From: an uncultured Pirellulaceae bacterium
GTDB taxonomy: Bacteria; Planctomycetota; Planctomycetia; Pirellulales; Pirellulaceae
Direction of reading: 5' to 3'
DNA length: 64,000 bases
Assembly: GCA_938084685.1 (NCBI GenBank)
Contig: CALKGE010000001.1
Coordinates: forward strand, 930,001 to 994,000
Shown here in pieces: positions 55,601 to 63,437 of the stretch. Numbering within the stretch: the first letter of the stretch is position 1; each line of letters starts with the position of its first letter. The position numbers and the translations under genes were made by a program. The notes beneath the pieces are model-generated. The model did no database searches, was not told where the DNA came from, and was given only the letters and a program-made list of their open reading frames with translations.

Positions 55601-57574
55601 GTTACTCCAGTCAGAAACGTATAACGCTCCGTCGCCACCGACCTCCAGATCAGTAGGTCGGAAGGTAGGGTCTGAAGAATAAAGAATAGGCTCAATCTCT
55701 TCCGCGGTAATGTCCGCACCGTTGTATTTGACCTCGTGCTGTAAAACTCCCTGAAAACCGATGACATTACAAATCAGGAAGTTGCCGTTATTAGCTTCGG
55801 GGAAGTGACTGCTCGAGAGGATGCCGGTGGCGGCAACAGGACGGACTCGTTTTTTGAACCACTGTTTGTTCCCCATTCCCTTACCGATATTGACGTAACT
55901 TCCAGTACCACCAGTGCCATCATTGGCAAACTGGAATCCCCACTGGTCAAAGACATTGCCGTGAGGGTTCGGGCCAATTGGGAACACAAATTCCATTTCG
56001 AAGGTCCGAGGATCAAAACGGTATACACCCGATGCAGTTGAACGGTAGGTTTTGGTCGGTGTTTCCATGTTGGCTACGTTGAAAATCCCTCGGCTCCAGT
56101 AAAGACCTCCGTCAGGACCGATCACAAAGGCGTTGGCGCTGTGGTGAGTGTCTGCACTGGAAACTCCCTGCAGCATTCGTACTTTCTTATCTGCCACCAT
56201 GTCACCGTCCGTATCTTTCAGGAACCAGAGTTCAGGAGGTGCAGCGACGAGCATACCTCCTCCCCAGAATTCGATACCGGTGATACTGTTCAATTTGTCT
56301 GCAAAAATAATGCATTCATCAGCTTTCCCATCAGCGTCTCTGTCCGGGAATGCCAGAATCCGGTCCGTTCGAGGCTGAGTTGGATTCCAGTGAGGGTAGG
56401 AGGGCCAGACTGACGCATAAAGAACTCCGTTGGGATCCACGCACATCTGGACAGGGTTCACTAATTCGGGAAATTCAACTTCAGAAGCAAACAGGTTTAC
56501 CTGCATCCCCTTGGCGATAGTCATCTTGTTAATCGCCTCTGCTTCTTTCAGATAAGGGTGAGCTCCTCCGTCGAGCGAACCTGGTTTATTGGTGCGAACC
56601 ACAAGCTCTTCCGGGAGGTTGTCATCTTTGACCTTGAAATCATTACCGTTGGCAGAGGCCCAGACCAGCTCGTCCCGGTTATTCGTCATGACGTCAAAAA
56701 TCTCCATTTCACGCTTCATAACATCCGCGTTGGACTGTCCAAACCAATTCAAAGTTGAACGACCACCGTATACGTTGTAGCCGTCTACCACACGGTACCG
56801 ACTGAACCAGTAGTAATTCCGTTCGAGCACGGCTTCACGAATACGCTCGATGTGCGAACGTTTGGTTGCCTGAGATACATCCACGCCGAACAAGTCGCTG
56901 ATAATGACTTGTGCTATGGCATCTGCTCCATTGTCCAGCAGGTGAACTCCGTTAAGTGTGAGTGGTTGGTTTGTGGACTTATAGAGCGAGAGCGAAGGGG
57001 AAAAGATGTCGACAAAGCGAACATTTTTTTCCCGACAGACGTCCGCCATGGCTGCTGTGGTGGCCTGCAATTTCTTGTTGTTTTCCTCGCCGTCAGGTAG
57101 ATGAGGGCTGTTGAGGTTTTCATGAGCAATCGGTGAAAAAATCACAAGGGTAGGAGCGGATTCTCCGTTGTAGCGTTGCTGCTGCATGCCATCGATCATG
57201 GCTGCCAGATTCTGTTTGAACTGATCCGTATGTTCGAGACCACGCAGGGCTTCGTTATAGCCAAAGAAACAGAAGATTATGTCGGCCTGGACTTTGGTAA
57301 GCCATTGATCTGGAGAACCGAAATTATTGGAACGGGGACGGACATTCACTTCATCCCCGGTAAAGCCGAGATGACGTACCGACAGCTTATGCGCCGGGTA
57401 TAATGCCTGCAGGTAAGATTCCAGCCAGCCCTGATGCTGCATGCGGTCAGCCAGATTGTTGCCAATCACGGCAATCCGCCCCTGTTGAGGTAAGTTCAGA
57501 GATTGAGCGCTGACATGCTGAATGGACTGGAGAGACGAACCAAGTGCGAATATCAAAAATGCGATTTGACGCAT
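52658..57574 (-). CDS. SGNH-propeller-HEAT-PA14-cupredoxin-cytochrome c fusion
   Basis: A 1638-residue exported protein with a good ribosome-binding site (AAAGGA, about eight bases before the ATG). Order of parts by eye: signal peptide (1-23); SGNH/GDSL hydrolase-like domain (about 28-235: AVIGNNLADRM, FFGYNEAL, LNGVHLLDNGADA); dehydrogenase-type propeller (about 340-700: KGMQVNLFASEVEFPELVNP, GALYVSDWSN). HEAT-like helices (about 705-1000) and a PA14 sugar-binding-type domain (about 1075-1215: YTFYITSDDGSRVYINDNLL) follow. Next is a cupredoxin with type-1 copper ligands H1350, C1418, H1423 and M1427 (SMPHNF, YVCTYPGHWRRM), then cytochrome c with C1499-ASC-H1503, and a His-rich tail (MYMHEHHDH). 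It heads a four-gene operon. Substrate unknown. Confidence 0.88.
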   Translation of the reverse strand: MRQIAFLIFALGSSLQSIQHVSAQSLNLPQQGRIAVIGNNLADRMQHQGWLESYLQALYPAHKLSVRHLGFTGDEVNVRPRSNNFGSPDQWLTKVQADIIFCFFGYNEALRGLEHTDQFKQNLAAMIDGMQQQRYNGESAPTLVIFSPIAHENLNSPHLPDGEENNKKLQATTAAMADVCREKNVRFVDIFSPSLSLYKSTNQPLTLNGVHLLDNGADAIAQVIISDLFGVDVSQATKRSHIERIREAVLERNYYWFSRYRVVDGYNVYGGRSTLNWFGQSNADVMKREMEIFDVMTNNRDELVWASANGNDFKVKDDNLPEELVVRTNKPGSLDGGAHPYLKEAEAINKMTIAKGMQVNLFASEVEFPELVNPVQMCVDPNGVLYASVWPSYPHWNPTQPRTDRILAFPDRDADGKADECIIFADKLNSITGIEFWGGGMLVAAPPELWFLKDTDGDMVADKKVRMLQGVSSADTHHSANAFVIGPDGGLYWSRGIFNVANMETPTKTYRSTASGVYRFDPRTFEMEFVFPIGPNPHGNVFDQWGFQFANDGTGGTGSYVNIGKGMGNKQWFKKRVRPVAATGILSSSHFPEANNGNFLICNVIGFQGVLQHEVKYNGADITAEEIEPILYSSDPTFRPTDLEVGGDGALYVSDWSNALIGHMQHNMRDPNRDAQHGRIYRVTYEGRPLVKHPQMIGAPVTEILSAFLLPDNGIRYRARLELSGRDADSTLSTVAKWARSLDPSDNVQAQALLECLWIFEEQRVANLDLLQRVFQAEDGRHRAAAIRTLGHWAGKVEGWEPLLTQAAQDKSALVRAEVAKAAVELQGLAAAEAIFEVAVRPTDAELTTVLNYATKSLNVDAIVNDALANKRPLSKAAQLYVLRNASIADLMKLEPSEAVYLAILSRENANAEQLSIAIAGLSKLQETDLAALIVKLLAQRDAESQIGIAGLGTLLTLQPADQLSPHAGTIETLAVQGQSPDTRRYAFAAWIASDGTGDDAYLAATRSKEQLRDFLSAIPVIADEGVRGNLYSKVLALVSSLPTQLESEEGGASLAQPGIHVDFYQPSIGNVDINNLNKLTPKESGIADHIGMDVPQRKASDAFALKFSGYIRIEQPGRYTFYITSDDGSRVYINDNLLINNDRLQGPTLKTGAIDLSAGSHKLDVTYFDNGGGDALKFEWSGPGINRQAVPAGRLTVTSGQTIHDFAIQSLASIPGHDVEKFDALITQLKAGLHRTSSISALRLIPADKWPQQQLQPLADNLIAYLTELPASYRTSAGATEAINLTKTVAAKLPEAQRQAIENRLDNLDVRVIAIGTVAHRMIYDKEQIAIQTGKTVEFRFSNTDSMPHNFVITTPGAMQEIGELAEATGRDPDAMARHYVPKSDKVLLSSTLLQSNQVEALIFEVPQQPGIYPYVCTYPGHWRRMYGALYVVADIEQYNLDPEKYLANNKLEFKDDLLKLSSRGREWKVEELLADVNPLPMGRNYEVGRELFKVASCASCHKLGDQGREFGPDLAKMEPKLFNTAHVLESIIDPSRKITEKYQSHSYLLVSGKQLTGMIIKETPDELHIVVDPLAKDKATVILKDDIDAQKKSDVSLMPKGLLDKLSREEILDLIAYVMAKGDKKHKMYMHEHHDH

Positions 57575-57835
57575 AAGAAATTCCTTTTACAGACGTTATT
57601 CCGATGTAATTTAAGATGAGTTACACCGTTGAGTGTATCATGGAATAAACCGGCAATGTTGCATTTAGGCAGATGACTCTGTGACTCGCTTACCTGGCAA
57701 ATTTTCTCCTTTTATTGCCATAATCCAGCGAGTGATTCTGACTGTCCGAGCAGTTGATACCGGGCGCAAAGCTCTGATACTGGTAAAGGAGGATCTCGGC
57801 CCGGGAGTTAAAAACGACGATACTCTTTTGATGCG

Positions 57836-59869
57836 TTACTCACCTGTCGCGATCGATCGAAAGACAGGCTCGAGCAGTGGCTCGATAAACAGTTGGGCTC
57901 CGGCGGACGAGAGGTGGTCATGATCGACGTAGAGCAGAGTATCCTCCTGGATGAATTTGGCAAAGCCGTCTTTGGTGAAGATGTTGGGACTTGGATCAAA
58001 GACAGTGACGCCGGGTAAATCAATCGATCTCAATATTGAACGGACATGAAATTGGCGTTGGATGTGGGTGTCCTGCGCGACTCCTCGCGGAATGGTGCGA
58101 TCCTTGGCAATGGCAGAGACAACTTCAAAGACGGGGTTGTATTGTTGCATCGGTACCTGTTCCATAATCCAGACTTTGATTCCCAGGTCGGTCAATTGTT
58201 GCAACGTGTTGGTAAGATTTCTCTGCAGAACCTGGCGCGCTGACAGCTGGTTGATTTCGGACGCTTGATCGTCTGTGACCAGATATTTGATGTGCCCGGA
58301 TGTATTGCCTTCAATGTTGTCTGACCAACGGGCTGCCATAATTACGTGAGTGATCTTGTGACGCTCGATAAAGTCCATCACTCCCTGGTTCCAGATTAAT
58401 GTGTTATCCCGATCATGGATTCGATAAGTGTTTGTGGTTGGTATCGTGTTTCCGCGTGCCGCAATATAACCACTAATGCCGTACCTGGATGCTAAGCGGT
58501 GACAGACGTTACCAATGGCATTTGCATGGCTATCACCCCAGAGAAGGATGCGAGGTCTTTCTGAGGACGGAAGGTGATTGCCAATCGCTGGTAGCTGATC
58601 CATTTGGGGATTCCATATGGACTTACTCATGGGCTGACCTTTGAAATCTGCAGTTTGCAGAATCCGAGTGATTCGGTCGTTCCATCTGGCTGGCAATCCG
58701 TCCGATTCCGAAATCGTGGCTCCAGTGCCAATGATCAGCAGCGTAAATAGACTTGAAATCCGAATGAGCTTCTTTTGGCTGGGAATCAGCCGACGAAGCC
58801 GAAATGGATTTTCGACAAAATGGTACGAAGCTCCGGCGGCCAGAAAGCTCAAGGCTAAACCAAGGAATGCTGTTGATGTTTCCAATTCCATTCGATTCGT
58901 ATATCGCAGATAGACCATGATTGGCCAGTGCCACAGATATAACGAGTACGAGATTTTTCCGATGTAGGTAAGGGTGGGGCGCCGTAGCCAACGAGCTATT
59001 GTCGTGGGCCAGTGGTAAGGAGCATTGAAGTAGATTAAGCCAGCCGTGGCCAGACAGGGCCAGATCGCAGCGATGCCGGGAAAACGTGTCTCTTTATCGT
59101 AGAGAAAAAATACAGCTGCAATCACTGCGATTGAAATCATGGATCCGGCTTCTGGCAGATACCGGCGTTCTGTTTTCAATTTGGGAGCAAACACTAATAG
59201 CGCTCCGAGCAATAGTTCCCAGGCCCGCGTTGGCAGCAGAAAAAATGCTTCCGTGCTGTAATGGTCCATCGCCAGAATATTCAGGACGAATGATGAGATG
59301 GTAAGTATCGCGAGGATGATAAAGAGTTTTCGACGAGTCCATTTTCGGCAGACGATCAGCAGCAGCGGAAATAGTAGATAGAACTGTTCCTCAACAGCAA
59401 GCGACCATGTATGCAGTAGAGGGACTAGCTCCGCAGGGCCGGCAAAGTAGTTAAATGAGTTTGCGAAATAGAAATTGGATACAAGCGTCATCTGAGCAAT
59501 TGCAGATTCAGCCAGCTTGTCGTAATCATCGGGGATGAGCAACCAGTAGCCTAGCACCAGTGTGGTTGTTGTCATCACCAGGGCTGCAGGCATCAGGCGG
59601 CGGATACGACGTCCCAGAAACACCCGCATCGAAAACTGATTTTGATGCTGAGCTTGAAGAATCAGGCTGGTGATGAGGAATCCGGAAATGACAAAGAAAA
59701 TGTCAACCCCGACAAATCCACCCGGAATCCCCAGCCCACTATGGAACAATAGAACTCCCAGTACGGCCACTGCCCGGAGACCATCAATATCCGCTCTGTA
59801 TTGCAGCTTTTCCACAGTTCTGACGACTGAAACCAATGACTTCGATGCGACGATGAAGCCAGCCCCCAT
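57836..59869 (-). CDS. OafA/YrhL-type acyltransferase with SGNH domain
   Basis: The ATG at 59869 is chosen over a GTG at 59887; the product has 677 residues. The first part (about 28-380) is an acyltransferase-3 membrane domain: YRADIDGLRAVAVLGVLLFHSGLG with the conserved Asp/Arg/His, GGFVGVDIFFVISGFLI, then RRIRRLMPAAL and some ten hydrophobic helices including TWSLAVEEQFYLLFPLLLI. After a linker comes an extracytoplasmic SGNH domain with ILLWGDSHANAIGN (the GDSH nucleophile) and YVDHDHLSSAGAQLF (the catalytic Asp-His pair). Such fusions move acyl groups to cell-surface or exported polysaccharides. The acceptor is not known. No glycan-synthesis gene is beside it. Confidence 0.9.
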   Translation of the reverse strand: MGAGFIVASKSLVSVVRTVEKLQYRADIDGLRAVAVLGVLLFHSGLGIPGGFVGVDIFFVISGFLITSLILQAQHQNQFSMRVFLGRRIRRLMPAALVMTTTTLVLGYWLLIPDDYDKLAESAIAQMTLVSNFYFANSFNYFAGPAELVPLLHTWSLAVEEQFYLLFPLLLIVCRKWTRRKLFIILAILTISSFVLNILAMDHYSTEAFFLLPTRAWELLLGALLVFAPKLKTERRYLPEAGSMISIAVIAAVFFLYDKETRFPGIAAIWPCLATAGLIYFNAPYHWPTTIARWLRRPTLTYIGKISYSLYLWHWPIMVYLRYTNRMELETSTAFLGLALSFLAAGASYHFVENPFRLRRLIPSQKKLIRISSLFTLLIIGTGATISESDGLPARWNDRITRILQTADFKGQPMSKSIWNPQMDQLPAIGNHLPSSERPRILLWGDSHANAIGNVCHRLASRYGISGYIAARGNTIPTTNTYRIHDRDNTLIWNQGVMDFIERHKITHVIMAARWSDNIEGNTSGHIKYLVTDDQASEINQLSARQVLQRNLTNTLQQLTDLGIKVWIMEQVPMQQYNPVFEVVSAIAKDRTIPRGVAQDTHIQRQFHVRSILRSIDLPGVTVFDPSPNIFTKDGFAKFIQEDTLLYVDHDHLSSAGAQLFIEPLLEPVFRSIATGE

Positions 59870-60022
59870 GACCGAACTTATTCCCACCTTCGCCCTGTAT
59901 CGTATTACAAATCTCCAAATGGACTCAAGACGAAATGAATCGCTTGTAAGCCCTGCAGGAAAAGTGAATTGGTTACAAAGCCAATTGAAAAACAGATTGT
60001 TTGTCAGAACGTAGAGGACAGA

Positions 60023-60187
60023 TTAACGAGGCTTCTTCGGACGGTCACTTTGTACGTCATGGAAATACCACAAAGCTTCCTGCTCCAACTCGTGCTTAAA
60101 TTCAATCCACTGGCAGTATTCCAGCCACTGCTGGTTCCAGAAAACAAGTGCATCCTTGGGGATCTCGTTGGTAACAACTTCGCTCAT
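60023..60187 (-). CDS. Small protein of 54 residues
   Basis: An ATG at 60187 preceded by AAAAAGGAG with seven bases of spacing opens a 54-residue frame that stops at 60023. The sequence (MSEVVTNEIPKDALVFWNQQ, then WLEYCQWIEFKHELEQEALW and a basic end DRPKKPR) is rich in Trp, Tyr and Glu, has helical character and no signal peptide. The ribosome-binding site is among the strongest in the window and makes this a real gene in my view, though it is below usual size cut-offs. It is on the same strand as the acyltransferase, which begins 153 bases downstream. Function unknown. Confidence 0.65.
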   Translation of the reverse strand: MSEVVTNEIPKDALVFWNQQWLEYCQWIEFKHELEQEALWYFHDVQSDRPKKPR

Positions 60188-60390
60188 TGTAAAACTCCTT
60201 TTTACAAGTAAACACTAAGTGTTCGAGGTGAACGTGAATGTCTGAGTCTGCGTTGGTGAAGCCGCCGATGGCCACTCAGATCTTTTACTACAAAAATGAT
60301 CGTGACTGGCTGTGACACGTTTGGTCACTCGGCTACGTTTTATTACGAAAATCCGAACAAAAAGTTCTGTGGTATTCCTTCCCCCACACC

Positions 60391-60404
60391 AAGTGCCACC
60401 CACT
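60391..60404. repeat. Solitary half of REP/MITE-like unit
   Basis: AAGTGCCACCCACT occurs once here without an inverted partner nearby. The same 14 bases open the complete units at 60434 and 60555. It is probably a decayed third unit. The space from 60188 to 60726 holds these repeats and no gene. Confidence 0.6.
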
Positions 60405-60433
60405 TTTTGACTTGGCAAGATAGGGAAAATAGG

Positions 60434-60503
60434 AATAAGTGCCACCCACTCGGTCGATCGTGGTAAATCTGGCCCTGGTTGGCTGCAAATGAGTGGGTGT
60501 CAC
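60434..60503. repeat. REP/MITE-like hairpin unit A
   Basis: AATAAGTGCCACCCACT at the left (60434-60450) is matched by an inverted copy AGTGGGTGTCAC (60492-60503) with one mismatch. The middle shares segments with unit B (GGTAAATC/GGCAAATC, TTGGCTG/TTGCCTG, AATGAGTGGGTG), so the two are diverged copies of one element of about 70 bases. It lies between the 54-residue protein and a hypothetical gene. Confidence 0.7.
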
Positions 60504-60554
60504 CTGATTCACCTGATTAGAGTTCGTTTTGCTGGGGCTGGGCGAATAAGGGCG

Positions 60555-60630
60555 AATAAGTGCCACCCACTCGGGCGAAAGAGGGCAAATCCGATCTTGA
60601 TTGCCTGTTAATGAGTGGGTGTCACTTATT
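60555..60630. repeat. REP/MITE-like hairpin unit B
   Basis: AATAAGTGCCACCCACT (60555-60571) and AGTGGGTGTCACTTATT (60614-60630) form a 17-bp inverted repeat with a single mismatch, enclosing a 42-base centre similar to unit A. It is the best-preserved copy and starts 121 bases after unit A. The left side is preceded by a ten-base tandem repeat (GGCGAATAAG twice, 60541-60560). No transposase gene lies nearby, so mobilisation would be in trans. Confidence 0.75.
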
Positions 60631-60726
60631 TGAGGCGAGAGGATGGATCTGTTGGTCTGTTAATCTGGGCGCGGCTGAAATTCGGGGAAATTAGGCCAGA
60701 CAACGGCAGGGCACCAATTTGGGCAA

Positions 60727-61203
60727 TTAAAAGGTGAGGATAGTTCCGGTGGCAGCGGACTCGGCCACTTCAGTCGGATTAATTGCTTTTGCTTGCTCAA
60801 ATCCTTTGGATGTGAGGGAAAACTCACCACCTACCTGGTGCATGACGAGTCCAGCGTCACATAACTGACGGAAACCCTCGAGAAAGCGAACAGTAATTTC
60901 CGGTTCCGTACGGCTACGAAACATGACGTGCGTGTCAGCAGATTGTTCGACATAGACAGCTAGCATGCGTTGAGCCGACTCGAATTCCGTGTTATTACTT
61001 TTCAATTCGACGATCCCACGGTCACGAGTGATTGACAAAATTGTTTTGGCTTCCATTGACAATTGGATGTCAACCGAAGCGGTCGTCACCAATCTATCGG
61101 AGGCTAATTGGGCCAGTGCGGCCAGTGTGGGGACGCTTTGGGTTAGGTCTTTCCAGAGGTTGGCCTGGCCTGAAGCGCTCGCAATAAAGGAGGGCAGATT
61201 CAT
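60727..61203 (-). CDS. Hypothetical protein, possible winged-helix C-terminus
   Basis: I do not recognise this 158-residue protein. AAGGA before the ATG at 61203 supports the start. The first half (SFIASASGQANLWKDLTQSVPTLAALAQLASDR) is Ala/Ser-rich and helical. The middle has strands (DIQLSMEAKTILSITRDRGIVELKSN). The C-terminal part (EITVRFLEGFRQLCDAGLVMHQVGGEFSLTSKGFEQAKAI) has the helix-helix-wing look of winged-helix domains (LCDAGLV then SLTSKGFEQA). It could bind DNA or a protein partner; no catalytic motif is seen. It ends 97 bases from REP-like unit B. Confidence 0.6.
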   Translation of the reverse strand: MNLPSFIASASGQANLWKDLTQSVPTLAALAQLASDRLVTTASVDIQLSMEAKTILSITRDRGIVELKSNNTEFESAQRMLAVYVEQSADTHVMFRSRTEPEITVRFLEGFRQLCDAGLVMHQVGGEFSLTSKGFEQAKAINPTEVAESAATGTILTF

Positions 61204-61230
61204 GTTGTTTAATCCTTGAGCGACAATCTG

Positions 61231-61606
61231 CTAAATCGAGCTAATAATCCTTTTAAAACGGATACATTTCCGCTGGGAGGCCAAAATGTGCATCGCAACA
61301 ACGAGATACCCGCTGATTAACAGGGGGCAGGTCAGCAACGTGAACAAAAGTGTCCGCAATACAGTCATTTTTAAGCTGAATTTCGCCAGGATCGGAATGG
61401 CGGATAAACTGTAGAGCGGTTGGCCCAAAATAAGCCGCTGTCAGGTAAGTGCCACAGATCATCCAACAACCTATATATAGTTCCAATACGCTTCTCTGCA
61501 ATTGGGGATCACTTTTTTGCTCAATCCGGCATAAAGCCGCAATGGCCAGGACATACGCTGCCGAAATGCTATTGAGGGTTGTCACTAATAAGAAAAAGGT
61601 AATCAT
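61231..61606 (-). CDS. Small membrane protein, possibly frameshifted
   Basis: From the ATG at 61606 a frame of 117 residues (61253-61606) starts with two hydrophobic segments (MITFFLLVTTLNSISAAYVL and YIGCWMICGTYLTAAYFG). After ...FGPTALQFI it becomes polar and cysteine-rich without membrane character. The adjacent frame, which ends at 61231, continues with PLYSLSAIPILAK and then a good membrane helix (LRTLLFTLLTCPLLISGYLV) and a basic end. Joining the two near 61425-61435 would give one protein of about 120 residues with regular membrane helices. The change of frame could be a real mutation, a sequencing error or programmed; the uninterrupted 117-residue frame cannot be excluded. No homology is recognised. 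Confidence 0.4.
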
Positions 61607-61759
61607 ATAGACAGTTGTACCGGCAGATTTTACCTAAATCAATCTTTTACTCCCCGTCCACATGATGCTGGACGAAACTCAGCCATGATGGCGAACCCAC
61701 CCGGGAGTTGGAAAAATCCCCACAACCCGTACGATCCTTTCTCATTTACCCGAGATTCG

Positions 61760-61783
61760 AAGTTGCTTTGAAAAAAGCAACTT
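61760..61783 (+). promoter_or_regulatory. GAAA-tetraloop hairpin in sigma-factor leader
   Basis: AAGTTGCTTT (61760-61769) pairs perfectly with AAAGCAACTT (61774-61783) around a GAAA loop, about 87 bases before the sigma-factor start. The U-tract that follows is short (four including the stem end), so a strong terminator is unlikely. An attenuator, mRNA-stabilising element or processing site is possible. Confidence 0.5.
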
Positions 61784-61869
61784 TTGGCTGCAGAAGTAAC
61801 CTAAGTTTCAAGCACAACCATTGACCCCGCCCGCGCTGTGAGAGAGCAAGAGCAGATAGGAAAAACTCC

Positions 61870-63345
61870 GTGATTCAAGTAACCACCTCTGACATATTCG
61901 AAGAAGATTCACAATCGGCAGCCAAAGTACTTGGTGGCCGCTCGGAATCTACTACCAGCAGTGAATCTCGCAATATCACTGACGATCCGATTCGTATGTA
62001 CCTCATGCAAATGGGTGAAATCCCATTGTTGTCGCGTGAGGAGGAATTACGTTACGCCAAGCAGATCGAAGCGACGCGATATCATTATCGAAATACGATG
62101 CTAGCAACCAACTACATGTTGCAAGCTGCTGTTTCGATGCTGGAGAAGGTTCTCAATGGGAATCTCCGTCTGGATCGTACCATCGAAGTATCCGTCACAA
62201 ACGCGTCGGGTAAGGAAGCTGTTCTCAAGCGGCTTGGTCCGAATTTGGAGACCATCAAGGAATTGCTGAAACTTAATCGCAGTGATTTTAGTGAAGCGAT
62301 TTACAAGAAGAATTCCAAGAAGAAACGGCATGCAGCCTGGCGTCGTATGGTCGTACGACGTAACAAGGCGGTTCGTCTGATTGAAGAGATGAACCTGCGA
62401 ACGAACAAGCTGCAGCCCGCGTTCAAAGAACTTTGTGAAATTCAGAAACGTATGGTTTCGCTGAAACAGCAGCTTCAGGCTGTTGCGGATGGAACGGCTG
62501 ATTCATGGGTCGATGCAGATGCGTTAAAAACTGAACTGGTGCACCTGATCAAAGTGACTCAGGAAAGCACTAATACGCTGACTCGTCGGATTGATAATAC
62601 AATTTTGTATCGCGACCAGTACGACGAAGCCAAACGAAAACTCTCGGCTGGTAATCTTCGACTGGTTGTTTCGATTGCTAAAAAGTATCGTAATCGAGGG
62701 CTTACCTTCCTGGATCTGATTCAAGAAGGTAATACTGGGTTGATGCGAGCTGTCGAAAAGTTTGAATACCGTCGAGGGTACAAGTTTTCAACTTATGCCA
62801 CCTGGTGGATTCGTCAGGCGATTACTCGGGCCGTGGCTGACCAGAGCCGAACGATTCGGGTTCCGGTTCACATGGTGGAAGTGATGACGCGCGTTCGTAA
62901 TCTGAGCCAGGAATTGGTACAGATTTTGGGCCGTGACCCAACTCCGGAAGAAGTCGCTGAGCACGGCAATATGGATCTTGATGACGCACAGTGCATTCTG
63001 ATGATGCTCAAGCAACCGTTGTCGCTCGATCAAACTGTCGGTGACAGTGACGAGAACGAGTTTGGTGATTTCATCAATGACCATCGGGAATTCGACCCAC
63101 TGGCTCGGGCAAATCACGATGCGTTAACTACGGAGCTGCGGGATGCCATGGAAATCCTGAGCTGGCGTGAACGGGAAATCCTCAAATTGCGGTACGGTCT
63201 TGGAGACGGTTACTGTTATACGCTCGAAGAAGTAGGTCGTATTTTTCAGGTGACTCGAGAGCGAATTCGTCAGATTGAAAACAAAGCGGTGCAAAAACTT
63301 CAGCAGCCGTTTCGTTCGAAGAAGTTGAAGTCGTTCCTCGACTAA
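61870..63345 (+). CDS. RNA polymerase sigma-70 factor (RpoD/SigA family)
   Basis: GTG start with AGGAAAA before it; 491 residues. The product lacks the acidic region 1.1 but has region 1.2 ([30 protein letters not shown], about 38-67). A long helical non-conserved insert (about 75-250) follows, then region 2 ([56 protein letters not shown], about 262-318). Region 3 and region 4 ([41 protein letters not shown], about 432-474) complete it. Region 2.4 and 4.2 residues that contact -10 and -35 elements are like those of primary sigma factors. Without region 1.1 it may be the housekeeping factor of this lineage or a group-2 relative. It is followed by a strong terminator and appears monocistronic. 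Confidence 0.92.
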   Translation: MIQVTTSDIFEEDSQSAAKVLGGRSESTTSSESRNITDDPIRMYLMQMGEIPLLSREEELRYAKQIEATRYHYRNTMLATNYMLQAAVSMLEKVLNGNLRLDRTIEVSVTNASGKEAVLKRLGPNLETIKELLKLNRSDFSEAIYKKNSKKKRHAAWRRMVVRRNKAVRLIEEMNLRTNKLQPAFKELCEIQKRMVSLKQQLQAVADGTADSWVDADALKTELVHLIKVTQESTNTLTRRIDNTILYRDQYDEAKRKLSAGNLRLVVSIAKKYRNRGLTFLDLIQEGNTGLMRAVEKFEYRRGYKFSTYATWWIRQAITRAVADQSRTIRVPVHMVEVMTRVRNLSQELVQILGRDPTPEEVAEHGNMDLDDAQCILMMLKQPLSLDQTVGDSDENEFGDFINDHREFDPLARANHDALTTELRDAMEILSWREREILKLRYGLGDGYCYTLEEVGRIFQVTRERIRQIENKAVQKLQQPFRSKKLKSFLD

Positions 63346-63388
63346 ACTTTAGACGAACCGACGCTCACTTCGTAAACGATCGCACGTT

Positions 63389-63430
63389 AAAATGGATGGA
63401 AGTCCTAAACAGCTTCCATCCATTTTTTTT
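63389..63430 (+). terminator. Rho-independent terminator after sigma factor
   Basis: AATGGATGGAAG (63391-63402) pairs perfectly with CTTCCATCCATT (63413-63424) around a ten-base loop, and the T run goes on to 63430. Flanking A and T residues extend the stem. It lies 45 bases after the sigma-factor stop and just before the next start. Confidence 0.92.
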
Positions 63431-63437
63431 GATTGTT

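Noticed and set aside
57681..57923. 80-codon plus-strand frame
   Set aside because: It overlaps the end of the acyltransferase on the other strand and has no ribosome-binding site or motif. The 57575-57835 gap otherwise shows nothing clear.
60215..60566. Two minus-strand frames of 76 and 77 codons
   Set aside because: They run through the REP-like repeats and translate the repeated bases; no ribosome-binding site.
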